Shown here: positions 29,268-37,541 of the stretch, piece by piece
Layout of the letters: every line of letters starts with the position of its first letter
How positions within the stretch are numbered: the first letter of the stretch is position 1
From: Streptomyces atriruber
GTDB lineage: Bacteria; Actinomycetota; Actinomycetes; Streptomycetales; Streptomycetaceae
Direction: 5' to 3'
Length of the DNA stretch: 64,000 nucleotides
Assembly (NCBI RefSeq): GCF_001418325.1
Contig: NZ_LIPN01000164.1
Coordinates: 1-64,000, forward strand
The notes under the pieces: model-generated
Databases searched by the model: none
Told to the model about the DNA's origin: nothing
The model's input: the letters and a program-made list of their open reading frames with translations, nothing else
Position numbers and translations under genes: made by a program

Positions 29268-30202
29268 ATTCCGTCACCTTCGACGTGACTCCTCCGCACG
29301 CCCCCGGCACGACCTGGCGGCTCGACGCGGAGCTGTTCCTGCCACCCGGCAAGGCACCCGACACCGTACAGCTGCTGCTGCCGGGGCTCACCTACGACCG
29401 CCGCTACTGGACCGCTCCGGGGGCCCTCGACTACACCCGGCACGCGGTCGGCGAGGGTTACGCCGTCCTCGCCCTCGACCGCCCCGGCACCGGCGCGAGC
29501 GAGCACCCAGCCGCCGAACAGGTCACGGTGGAGAGCAACGTCGAGGCCGTGCACCAGGTGGTGGCCGCCCTGCGCCGGGGCGCTCCCGGACTGCCCGCCT
29601 TTCGCCGGGTGATCGCCGTCGGACACTCCTTGGGCTCCGGCATCGCCCTGATCGAGGCGGCCCGCCATCGCGATCTGGACGCCTTGGTGATCACCGGACT
29701 GCTGCACGCGGTCGGCCCGCTCTACCCGGAGGCGATGCCCGCCCTGTACCCGGCGACCGAGGACCCGTTGCTCGCCCCGACGAACCCGCCGGAGAACTAC
29801 CTGACCACCCGCCCCGGCCGACGCGCCGCCCTGTACGAGCACCCGCCCGGCATCGACCCCGGTGTGTCCGCCTGGCACGAGGACACCAAGTCGACGGTGA
29901 CCGCCGGGGAGGGCTTCACCCTGGATGCCATCTACCAGCCGGAGGTGGCCGCCGAGGTGCGGGTGCCCGTCCTGCTGGTCGTCGGCCAGGAGGACCGGCT
30001 CTTCGGCGGCGGGGACGCCTCCACCGAGGACGCCGCGTCCGTGGTCGCGTACGAGCGGAAGTTCTACACCGGCGCCACCGACCTGGAGGCGTTCGTCGTC
30101 CCGGACGCCGCCCACTCCCTCAACGTCCACCGCACCGCGCCGCGTTGGTATGCCGCCGCGCACGAGTGGCTCGACCGCCGCTGCCCCGCCCGTGAGCGCT
30201 GA
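29264..30202 (+). CDS. Alpha/beta hydrolase
   Basis: This 312-residue alpha/beta-hydrolase fold enzyme has the nucleophile elbow GHSLGSG, an oxyanion region near LLLPGLTYDRRYW, and a C-terminal VPDAAHSLNVHR that carries the catalytic histidine; the acid is probably in VVGQEDRLF. It may hydrolyse an ester, amide or thioester of the pathway intermediate or act as an editing enzyme. No secretion signal is visible. The ATG overlaps the upstream stop by four bases, with GGGTGCAAG upstream. Confidence 0.83.
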   Translation: MNSVTFDVTPPHAPGTTWRLDAELFLPPGKAPDTVQLLLPGLTYDRRYWTAPGALDYTRHAVGEGYAVLALDRPGTGASEHPAAEQVTVESNVEAVHQVVAALRRGAPGLPAFRRVIAVGHSLGSGIALIEAARHRDLDALVITGLLHAVGPLYPEAMPALYPATEDPLLAPTNPPENYLTTRPGRRAALYEHPPGIDPGVSAWHEDTKSTVTAGEGFTLDAIYQPEVAAEVRVPVLLVVGQEDRLFGGGDASTEDAASVVAYERKFYTGATDLEAFVVPDAAHSLNVHRTAPRWYAAAHEWLDRRCPARER

Positions 30203-30223
30203 GCCGAGAGGAGGCGACAGGAC

Positions 30224-32338
30224 ATGACCGACCGCAGCACCCGTCCGCAGGACGGCGGCCACGCCGTCGTCCTCGGCGGCAGCCTCGCCGGACTCTGCAC
30301 GGCGGCCGCACTGGCCCCGCACATGGAGCGGGTCACGCTCGTGGAGCGTGACCGCTACCCGGACGAACCGGCCTGGCGCCGCGGCGTGCCCCAGGCCCGC
30401 CACACCCACAACCTGCTGGGCGCCGGCCAGCGCTCCCTCGAAGAGCTCTTCCCCGGCCTGCTCGACGAACTGCGCGACCTGGGCATGGTCGAGGTCCGCA
30501 TGCCGCAGGACATGCTTCTCATGGTGCCGGGCGGCTGGGTGGACCGCTTCGAGGGCCCGCACATGGTCCTGTCCGGCTCACGCGACCTCCTCGACTGGGC
30601 CGTCCGCCGTCGGCTGCGGCAACTGCCCACCGTGGAGGTCCTGGAGGAGACGGAGGCCGTCGGTCTCGTCGCCGGACAGGGCGACACGGTCCGCGGCGTA
30701 CTGCTCCGCGACCGGCGCCCCGAGGCGCGCGCCGGTGGGAACCAACCGTACGAGCAGGCGGCCGACCTGGTCGTGGACACCACCGGTCGCGGCTCCCGGG
30801 CCCCGGCCTGGCTCAAGGAGCTCGGCTACGGCACGCCCGAGGAGAGCGTCGTCGACGCCGGCTGCGCCTACTCCACCTGCATCCTGGAACCCGCTCCGGA
30901 GCACACCGCCGACTGGAAGTGCATCCTGCTCCAGTCCACACCCGAGGAGCCCCGCTCGGGCATCCTCAACCCCATCGAGAACGGCCGCTGGATGGTCTCG
31001 GTGGCCGGGCTCGGCGGCGAGCGCCCGCCGCTCGACCACGCGGGCTTCGTCGACTTCGCCAAAGGACTGCGCAGCACCGCCCTGTACGACGCGATCCGCG
31101 ACGCGAAGCCCCTCGGCGACGTGTACGGCTCGGGTCGTACGGAGAACCGCTGGCGCCACTTCGAGCGGCTGACGCGCTGGCCCGACCGCTTCCTCGTGCT
31201 CGGCGACGCCGTCGGCGCCTTCAACCCGGCCTACGGACAGGGCATCTCCGTCGCAGGCATGAGTGCGCTGGTGCTGCGCCGGGCCCTGGAGCGGACCGCG
31301 GCCTCGGGCACCCACCGGATCCAGAACGGTCTGACCGCTGCCCTGCGGGGGCCGATCGCCGATTGTGTGGAGGCCGCCTGGATGCTGTCGGGCAATGCCG
31401 ACCTGGCGTATCCGGGAGCCTCCGACGGTCCGCTGCCGCTCGCCGCACGGCTGGGCAAGCGGTATACCGACCGGCTGTTGAAGGTGGCGACCACCGACCG
31501 GACGGCGGCCCTGGCCCTGCTCGACATGACCCACCTGCTGGCCCCGCCCCAGGCCGTGTTCAGGCCGAGGGTGCTGGCCTCGGTCCTGCGCGGCCCGCGG
31601 AACCCGCCTTCACCGACCGCCCCGCCGCCCGCTCCGACCCGAACCGGCCCGCCCACCCGAGGAGAGCCCATGCCCGCCGAGCCCATGACCACCGAGTCCG
31701 AACGCATGGTGAAGGTCTACCGCAAGCGGGCCAAACGCTATGACCTGACCTCCAACCGGCTCTACCTCATAGGCCAGCGCACGATGGCCTACAAGCACCT
31801 GGCTCTGGAGCAGCTCGCGCTGCGCCCGGGCGACACGGTCGTCGACGCGGGCTGTGGCACCGGCCACAACCTGCCGCTGCTCGCCGAGGCCGTGGGGCCG
31901 ACCGGCCGGGTGATCGGCGTGGACCTCACCGACGCCATGCTGGAACAGGCGGAGGACCGGGTGCGGCGCGCGGGCCTCTCCCAAGTCTCCCTGGTCCAGG
32001 CCGACCTGACGACGTGGGAGTATCCGGAGAACGTCCGTGGGATCACCGCCTGCTTCTCGCTGACGCTCATCAGCGAGTACGCCAAGGTGGTCGAGCGCGG
32101 CTACGAGGCGCTCGCGCCCGGCGGGCGCTGGGTGGTCCTCGACTACCGGCTGCCGGGCTGGTGGCCGGACCGGCTCATCCCCGCGCTGGGCCCGATGATC
32201 GCCCCGTTCGGCGGCGACACCAGCATGGTCCAGCGCCACCCGTGGGAGCCGATCCAGGAGGGCGCCGCCCGTCACCGCGTGCTGACCCGGTACGGCGGAT
32301 GGGTGTACGTCGCGGTCGGGGAGGCCGCGGGGCGGTAG
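30224..32338 (+). CDS. FAD-dependent monooxygenase/epoxidase fused to SAM methyltransferase
   Basis: This 704-residue protein has two domains. Residues 1-460 are an FAD-dependent oxidoreductase of the type seen in polyether and terpene epoxidases: FAD motif VVLGGSLAGLCTAAAL, the RGVPQARHTHNLL motif and FLVLGDAVGAFNPAYGQGI. A Pro/Thr/Arg linker follows. Residues about 495-700 are a class I methyltransferase (VVDAGCGTGHNLPLLAEA, GVDLTDAMLEQA, LAPGGRWVVLDY). Inside the linker, ATG 31670 is in frame and preceded by GGAGAG, a good ribosome site, so a free methyltransferase may also be made. The pairing suits oxidation and methylation of a prenylated product. No terpene cyclase gene is visible nearby. 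Confidence 0.85.
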   Translation: MTDRSTRPQDGGHAVVLGGSLAGLCTAAALAPHMERVTLVERDRYPDEPAWRRGVPQARHTHNLLGAGQRSLEELFPGLLDELRDLGMVEVRMPQDMLLMVPGGWVDRFEGPHMVLSGSRDLLDWAVRRRLRQLPTVEVLEETEAVGLVAGQGDTVRGVLLRDRRPEARAGGNQPYEQAADLVVDTTGRGSRAPAWLKELGYGTPEESVVDAGCAYSTCILEPAPEHTADWKCILLQSTPEEPRSGILNPIENGRWMVSVAGLGGERPPLDHAGFVDFAKGLRSTALYDAIRDAKPLGDVYGSGRTENRWRHFERLTRWPDRFLVLGDAVGAFNPAYGQGISVAGMSALVLRRALERTAASGTHRIQNGLTAALRGPIADCVEAAWMLSGNADLAYPGASDGPLPLAARLGKRYTDRLLKVATTDRTAALALLDMTHLLAPPQAVFRPRVLASVLRGPRNPPSPTAPPPAPTRTGPPTRGEPMPAEPMTTESERMVKVYRKRAKRYDLTSNRLYLIGQRTMAYKHLALEQLALRPGDTVVDAGCGTGHNLPLLAEAVGPTGRVIGVDLTDAMLEQAEDRVRRAGLSQVSLVQADLTTWEYPENVRGITACFSLTLISEYAKVVERGYEALAPGGRWVVLDYRLPGWWPDRLIPALGPMIAPFGGDTSMVQRHPWEPIQEGAARHRVLTRYGGWVYVAVGEAAGR

Positions 32339-32393
32339 GACCCGATCCGCCCGAAGCGCGGATCTCGGCGCATTTCCACCCACAGCGACAGTC

Positions 32394-32410
32394 GATCACA
32401 GTCAGTGATC
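32394..32410. promoter_or_regulatory. Short inverted repeat downstream of cluster
   Basis: GATCAC (32394-32399), five bases, GTGATC (32405-32410). The repeat is perfect and could be a small operator or part of a hairpin. It lies 55 bases after the FAD/methyltransferase stop. Confidence 0.4.
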
Positions 32411-32508
32411 ACCGCATCGAACTGGACGAATGATCCCCCGCCCGGAAGGCGGTCACCTGGATGCATATGCACACCTGAACGCAGTACGTCACACGGACCC
32501 CACACGAA

Positions 32509-32551
32509 ACGTTGCGCCGCCGGACCGTGCGGAGCCCGGTCGGCGCAACGT
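32509..32551. terminator. Strong hairpin, probable terminator of the biosynthetic operon
   Basis: ACGTTGCGCCGCCGG (32509-32523) pairs with CCGGTCGGCGCAACGT (32536-32551) with one bulge, giving a stem of about 15 pairs and a 12-base loop. It is followed by a relatively A/T-rich stretch. Position about 170 bases after the operon's last stop supports a terminator, though a role in the 5' leader of the next gene is possible. Confidence 0.6.
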
Positions 32552-32660
32552 CCGAGTGCCCCGGTCGGCCGGTTCGATCACGGATGGCGACGTTCGGTTA
32601 CCGCATGGCCGAAACCTGTAGCCAAACAACCGAACAATCTTGGAATCTCTGGTCATGCGC

Positions 32661-32688
32661 CCCGACAGGCACTTAAGTACCTGTCGGG
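32661..32688. promoter_or_regulatory. 28-bp near-perfect palindrome, candidate operator
   Basis: CCCGACAGG, one base, ACTTAAGT, one base, CCTGTCGGG. Only one base pair out of fourteen breaks the symmetry. The A/T-rich centre with G/C-rich arms is typical of a dimeric repressor site. It lies about 220 bases before the hypothetical gene at 32884 and is not followed by a T-run, so an operator is more likely than a terminator. Confidence 0.55.
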
Positions 32689-32883
32689 CACTCGCTGACG
32701 GCCAAAAGCGAAAGCCGTCGGCCGGGTTGCGCGTCGGCGGCCGTCCCCCCACGTCCCAACTGTCACGAGGGTCCTACTGCCTATGCCCGCCAGTGCACAC
32801 CGGTCGGTGTCGTGCTCACACCACCCGGTGAGCCGCAGCGCTCACGGCAGCGGCCCGTGCCCGGTCCGGCCGGGGTGGCTCTG

Positions 32884-33918
32884 ATGGAGGGTTCGAACCC
32901 GGCCGGTGGGGTGGGCCCGGCCGGCCGGGACACAGATCTCCATGCGGCGGTGCAGGACATTCAGGCGGGCTACTGGATGCAGATGCGTCAGGTGCTGGCC
33001 CGCACGGGCACCTGGCCGCAGTGGACGTCCCGCACCCAGGTGCTGGGCGTCGTCGCGGCTCAGGCCAACGTCGTGGAGTTGTGGCTCAAAGAGGAACCGG
33101 AGAGCCTCTCCGCCCGCGTGATGTACGCCAGGGTCGCCACCGAACGGGTGCTGCAGGCCCACCGGAAGCAGTGGGCGCGTGACTACCGCAAGGCAGAGGA
33201 CCTGGAAAAGCTGGTGACCCGGGCCCGGGAGGCGTGCCAGAAGGCGAGCGAGGGAAACCCCGACGACGCGGTCCCGTGGATCTGCCGCCTGGCCCTGGCC
33301 GAGGCGGACCGAACGGGAAACCACCCGGAACATCACATGGCTCCGCCGCCCCATGAGTACCTGCTGCCCGGCGGGCCTTGGGGCCTGCTGGGGGAAGTGC
33401 ACCGACGGGATCCGTTCAACCGCGAGGCGTGGCACCGCATGTCCCAGGCGCTCCAGGCCCGTCCGGGGCCGGCGGGCCGCCAGGCGGTCGCGACAGACTT
33501 CGCCCGCTGGACGGTCTCCTTCGCACCGCCCGACTCGCCGCTGCTCCTGCTGCCCCTCTACGCCCGCGTGCAGGAGCACCGGGAACGACGGGACCACGGC
33601 GCCTCGGTCATGCTGAACCTCCTGTGGACCAGGGAGGACACCACCCGGGCCATCACGCAGGCCTTCGAGGGCTGGTTCCGGAAGGCCGAGCCTGCCACCA
33701 GTTCCCAGCTGGATCTGAACTACCTCGCATACGCCTTGGCGAGGGGCGGCTTCGCCCAGTGGGCCACCGAAGTGTTCGCCGCCATCGGCGACTTCGCCAC
33801 TCCCGCCCCGTGGCACTACGACGCCCGCTACCCCGCGGAGCAGTGGCGGAGGGCCTTCGAGGAGGACCGTGTCGCCTGCCTGAGGTCCCACCCGAGACAA
33901 ACGGGAGAGCGCCCCTGA
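32884..33918 (+). CDS. Hypothetical protein, helical, function unknown
   Basis: This 344-residue soluble protein is rich in Trp, Arg and Ala, with long helices (for example VMYARVATERVLQAHRKQWA and LEKLVTRAREACQKASEGNP) that look like tetratricopeptide-type helical repeats, but no repeat motif is clear. The start at ATG 32884 leaves out a Pro/Arg-rich stretch from an upstream GTG at 32812; both are possible and neither has a strong ribosome site. Codon bias supports coding. No membrane segments or known catalytic motifs are visible. Confidence 0.7.
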   Translation: MEGSNPAGGVGPAGRDTDLHAAVQDIQAGYWMQMRQVLARTGTWPQWTSRTQVLGVVAAQANVVELWLKEEPESLSARVMYARVATERVLQAHRKQWARDYRKAEDLEKLVTRAREACQKASEGNPDDAVPWICRLALAEADRTGNHPEHHMAPPPHEYLLPGGPWGLLGEVHRRDPFNREAWHRMSQALQARPGPAGRQAVATDFARWTVSFAPPDSPLLLLPLYARVQEHRERRDHGASVMLNLLWTREDTTRAITQAFEGWFRKAEPATSSQLDLNYLAYALARGGFAQWATEVFAAIGDFATPAPWHYDARYPAEQWRRAFEEDRVACLRSHPRQTGERP

Positions 33919-34047
33919 CCGACGATCCGGCCCCCGGGCAGGTTCCGCCACGTCCCCGGCGGGGCCGCCACACCCCGCCACCCGCCAACGCGGCCAGGCA
34001 GCCACCCCGCCTGCACCCCCACCTCAGCTTTCCTGTGCGGAGAACCC

Positions 34048-35574
34048 ATGACTTCGATACGAACACCGCGCCAGCAGCAGAATCCGGTCGACCACGACGG
34101 TGAGGACGCACGCATCCTCCAGTCGCTGGGCTACACCCAGCAACTGCACCGCCGGATGGGCGCCTTCGGCAATTTCTCGGCCTCCCTGTCGGTCATCTCG
34201 ATCATGTCGGGGACCTTGCTGCTGTTCGGCTACGGCCTGAACTCGGGAGGCCCCGCGGTGATCACGTGGGGGTGGCTCGCCGTCGGACCGCTCGTGTTGT
34301 GCCTGGCCGCGGCCCTGGCGGAGATCACATCGCGCTACCCCACGAGCGGCGGCCTGTACTACATGGCCCGCCAGCTCGGAGGCGAGCGGTGGAGCTGGTA
34401 CACCGGCTGGCTCAACCTCCTGGGCCTGCTCGGCGGAATCGCCGCCCAGGACTTCGGCATCGCGACGTTCACCGCCGCGTGGCTGAACCTGCAGTTCGAC
34501 TACACGGCGAGCTCGGGCTCCTTGCTGGTCATCTACGCGGTCGTCCTCGCGCTGCACGCGGTCCTGAACCTCTTCGGGACCCGGCTGATGAACATCCTGA
34601 CGTCCGTCAGCGCGTGGTGGCACCTGGCAGGCGCCGTCGTCATCATCGGCTCCCTCGCGTTCGTGCCCTCCCACCACCAGTCGGCCGGCTTCGTCTTCTC
34701 CGAGTTCACCAACAACACCGGCTGGAGCGCGCCGGTGTACGTGGTCCTGCTCGGCATGCTGCTGCCGGTCTTCGCGCTGGCGGGCTACGACACCTCGGCC
34801 CACCTGAGCGAGGAGACCAACCACGCCTCCGTCGCCGCGGCCCGCGGGGTCTTCCGCTCGGTGGCGGTGTCCTGGATCGCCGGCGGCATCCTGCTGACGA
34901 CGCTGCTGTTCGCCATCCAGGACTACGCGGGGACCCTGGGCAGCGAGACCGGTGTACCGGTGGCGCAGATCCTGCTGGACGCGCTCGGCATGGCGGCGGC
35001 CAAGGCCCTGCTGCTGGTGATCATCGTGGCCCAGTTCCTGTGCGGCTACACCGTGACCGCCAGCGCCAGCCGGATGATCTACGCCTTCTCCCGGGACGGC
35101 GCCCTGCCCGGATCCTCGCGCTGGAAGAAGGTCAGCCCCCGCACCGCCATCCCCGCCAACGCGGTCTGGCTCGCGGTCGCCGTGGCTTTCGTGCTCGCGC
35201 TGCCGTCGTTGTATTCCTCGACGGCGTTCGCGGCGGTGACCGCCATCTCGGTCGTGGGATTCACCTCGGCCTACGCCATCCCGGTGCTGCTGCGACTGCT
35301 CCACCGCGACCGATTCACCCCGGGCCCCTGGCACTTGGGCCGCTGGAGCCAGCCGATCGGCTGGGTGGCAGTGGTGTGGGCGGCCGCGGTCACGGTGCTG
35401 TTCCTGCTGCCGCAGAGCAGCCCGGTCACCACCACCACGTTCAACTACACTCCCGTTGCCGTGGTGGTGGCCTTCCTCATCGCCGCCCTGTGGCGGCGCT
35501 TCGGACGCGACTCGTACCACGTGCCGCACTCCAGCTCCCCCACCGAGGACAAGCAGTTCGAAGGCATCATCTGA
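34048..35574 (+). CDS. APC superfamily amino acid permease
   Basis: This 508-residue polytopic membrane protein has about 12 helices and resembles GABA/amino acid-choline transporter permeases. The first helix carries the unwound-helix motif SVISIMSGTLLLFGYGL. Other family motifs are EITSRYPTSGGLYYMA and the GYDTSAHLSEETNHAS loop. The ATG has GGAGA upstream. Its stop overlaps the next gene's start by one base (TGATG), so the permease and the GNAT enzyme are co-translated. The substrate is probably an amino acid or amine that the acetyltransferase may modify. Confidence 0.88.
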   Translation: MTSIRTPRQQQNPVDHDGEDARILQSLGYTQQLHRRMGAFGNFSASLSVISIMSGTLLLFGYGLNSGGPAVITWGWLAVGPLVLCLAAALAEITSRYPTSGGLYYMARQLGGERWSWYTGWLNLLGLLGGIAAQDFGIATFTAAWLNLQFDYTASSGSLLVIYAVVLALHAVLNLFGTRLMNILTSVSAWWHLAGAVVIIGSLAFVPSHHQSAGFVFSEFTNNTGWSAPVYVVLLGMLLPVFALAGYDTSAHLSEETNHASVAAARGVFRSVAVSWIAGGILLTTLLFAIQDYAGTLGSETGVPVAQILLDALGMAAAKALLLVIIVAQFLCGYTVTASASRMIYAFSRDGALPGSSRWKKVSPRTAIPANAVWLAVAVAFVLALPSLYSSTAFAAVTAISVVGFTSAYAIPVLLRLLHRDRFTPGPWHLGRWSQPIGWVAVVWAAAVTVLFLLPQSSPVTTTTFNYTPVAVVVAFLIAALWRRFGRDSYHVPHSSSPTEDKQFEGII

Positions 35575-36431
35575 TGGCAGCGACACCGCATGCCGCACCT
35601 GCAACGACCACAACTACTCCCGGGAGTACGGTGACCGACCTCACGGAGTCCACCGAATCGGTACAGCAGCTCACCGTGGCCTGGCGCGGCCTGGTGCTCG
35701 ACCGCGACGCGGACGCGGATGTGCGCGACCTCCCCGGCATCGCGGTTCGCTGGGCCGACTGCCGGTTCTCGTTCTACAACTGCATCACCCTGACCGACAC
35801 AGGAGCAGGCGCCGAACTCCTCGCGCAGCGACTCGCCCAGGCGGCGGACATCATGCGCGCGAAGAAGCACCCGGGCTTCCTGTGGCTCTTCGAGGACCTC
35901 ATCGAAGAGGAGGCGCGCCCCACGCTGGCCAAGGCGGCCGAGCAGGCCGGCCTGCAGTACGCCTTCCCCGGCCGGGGCATGGCCGGCGACCTGCTGCCCA
36001 TCCCCGACCCGGTCCACCCCGACCTGACGTTCGTGCGGGTGAGCACCGACGAGCACTTGCGGGCCTACGCGGACCTCCAATCGAGCGCCTACGGCTTCCC
36101 GTTGGAGGAAGGCCGCGACGGCCTGGTCGGATCCGCGTACTGGAAGAGCGAGATGTACGCCTACCTCGCCATGCGAGGCGACGTTCCGGTGGCGTGCGCC
36201 GCAACGGTCGAAGCGGAAGGCCGTCTGTTCGTCGCCTTCGTCGCCACCGACCCGCAGTGGCAGCGCAGGGGCTACGGCGAGGCGGTCACGCGCAAGGCGC
36301 TCTACGAGGGCTCCCTCGCCACCGGGCTGACCCGGGCCACGCTGCACGCCACGGTCGCCGGGGCCCCCGTGTACCCGCGTATCGGCTTCACACCCAACTC
36401 CCCCGTCCACTTCTATGGCCTGCAGGACTGA
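35574..36431 (+). CDS. GNAT family N-acetyltransferase
   Basis: This 285-residue protein has a C-terminal GNAT fold with the acetyl-CoA loop DPQWQRRGYGEAV and the typical ATVEAEGRLFVAFVATD strand before it. The N-terminal half (about 1-140) is a second, diverged domain of the kind seen in double-GNAT proteins. The low-complexity Thr-rich N-terminus suggests the real start could be slightly later. Overlap with the permease gene suggests acetylation of the imported amine or amino acid, possibly detoxification. The acceptor is unknown. Confidence 0.82.
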   Translation: MAATPHAAPATTTTTPGSTVTDLTESTESVQQLTVAWRGLVLDRDADADVRDLPGIAVRWADCRFSFYNCITLTDTGAGAELLAQRLAQAADIMRAKKHPGFLWLFEDLIEEEARPTLAKAAEQAGLQYAFPGRGMAGDLLPIPDPVHPDLTFVRVSTDEHLRAYADLQSSAYGFPLEEGRDGLVGSAYWKSEMYAYLAMRGDVPVACAATVEAEGRLFVAFVATDPQWQRRGYGEAVTRKALYEGSLATGLTRATLHATVAGAPVYPRIGFTPNSPVHFYGLQD

Positions 36432-36462
36432 GCGCCCGCCCCGAAGGAATTGAACATCCGCT

Positions 36463-37386
36463 TCACACGCCGTCCTTGTGCCCGTTCGCGGCGAGCAGCT
36501 GCTCCATGCTCTTGTGGGCGGGGGCGGCTTTCTCGTTGCTCTCGTCGTGGAAGAGCCGGAGGTACTGGATGAGGGCGCCCACGCACGTGTCGCGCTTGTC
36601 GTACTCCGCGTTGTCGACGAGCTGACAGTCCTTGGAGATCTCCCTCGTCCGCCCGTCCGGACCGGTGTACAGGGGATGCCAGATCAGTTTCACGTTCGGG
36701 TTCAGCCGCTGGACGCGTTGGAGCTCCGGGACTTCCAGCCGGATGAGGATGCTGTCGGGAGAGTAGGCCCGCACGAAGATGTGTACGGGGCCGGTGGCGA
36801 GGGACACGAAGGCCTTGGACAGGATGCTCCACATCGGCCCTGTCAGCTTCCAGTCCGGATGCATCTCCAGGACGTTGAGCACGCTGCCGATCCGGGTCCG
36901 CGCCAGCGGTGTGTGGCCCTGCTCGTACGCGTAGTCATTGACCTCGATGCCACCGGCCCACAGGGCCATGGTGGGCGTCTTGATCTCCAGATGCCGCGTC
37001 ATCAGCTTGACGAACTCCTGGTACCACGTGTTCGTCGCACGGATCTCGCGCTGCTCCTGGCGGTCACTCGTCTTCGCCGCGGCCTCGTCGTTCAGCGCGC
37101 CCTGCGAGTCGACCCCGCCGAGCAGGAGTTGCCAGGCGTTGTCGGCATCGGCTTGGGGAATGCCCGCGGCCTTTGTCAGCTCCTGGTACGTCGCCCACTC
37201 GGGGTGCTCCGTAGGCCTCGTGGCGTAGTGCTCGTTCAGGGCACCCGCCTGACGCTGCACCCAGTGGGTGGCCGCCGCGTTCCCGGCGCGCCGCTGAAGC
37301 GCGGCCATACCGGTGAGGGGCACCCCACGCCCACCACCGGCCCGCGTCGTCGCCTGCGCCTCCGCGACTCTCCGTTGCTCGCGCAT
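36463..37386 (-). CDS. Candidate extracellular contractile injection system (eCIS) cargo protein
   Basis: This 307-residue protein has, at residues 23-46, the motif LTGMAALQRRAGNAAATHWV followed by QRQ. This LQR-x-AGN-x-A pattern is typical of leader segments on DUF4157-associated and other eCIS cargo proteins of actinobacteria. The rest is a separate domain with LWAGGIEVNDYA, WSILSKAFVSLATGPVHIFV and RLEVPELQRVQRLNPNVKLI, whose pattern is weakly reminiscent of NAD-cleaving polymorphic-toxin domains, but I cannot name the family. A cysteine pair (KDCQLV, RDTCVG) lies near the end. No eCIS structural genes are in the window. The ATG has a purine-rich GAGAGA upstream. Confidence 0.62.
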   Translation of the reverse strand: MREQRRVAEAQATTRAGGGRGVPLTGMAALQRRAGNAAATHWVQRQAGALNEHYATRPTEHPEWATYQELTKAAGIPQADADNAWQLLLGGVDSQGALNDEAAAKTSDRQEQREIRATNTWYQEFVKLMTRHLEIKTPTMALWAGGIEVNDYAYEQGHTPLARTRIGSVLNVLEMHPDWKLTGPMWSILSKAFVSLATGPVHIFVRAYSPDSILIRLEVPELQRVQRLNPNVKLIWHPLYTGPDGRTREISKDCQLVDNAEYDKRDTCVGALIQYLRLFHDESNEKAAPAHKSMEQLLAANGHKDGV

Positions 37387-37541
37387 GCTCTCTCGTCCTT
37401 CTGGTCGATGTCACGGAGCCTAAAGAGGCAGGGGGTGAACGGACGAGGTACGAGGGGGCAGTTCTGAGGGCACGCGCGTCTCCCCGAGGAGGAGACCGGG
37501 ATCGCACGCAATAAGTTCAGCGTCGTCGACGCTCATCCGGG

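Larger units (their letters stand above)
32339..32883. other. Intergenic region with three inverted repeats
   Basis: This 545-base stretch follows the biosynthetic operon and precedes a hypothetical gene. It is lower in G/C than its surroundings, and no coding sequence is convincing. It contains three hairpin-forming or palindromic sites listed separately (32394-32410, 32509-32551, 32661-32688), so it holds operon termination and probably a regulated promoter. Confidence 0.6.

Noticed and set aside
22326..32338. A carotenoid or menaquinone gene set
   Set aside because: Phytoene synthase/desaturase and menaquinone genes are absent, and the aminotransferases, M20 and Gfo/Idh genes do not belong to those pathways.
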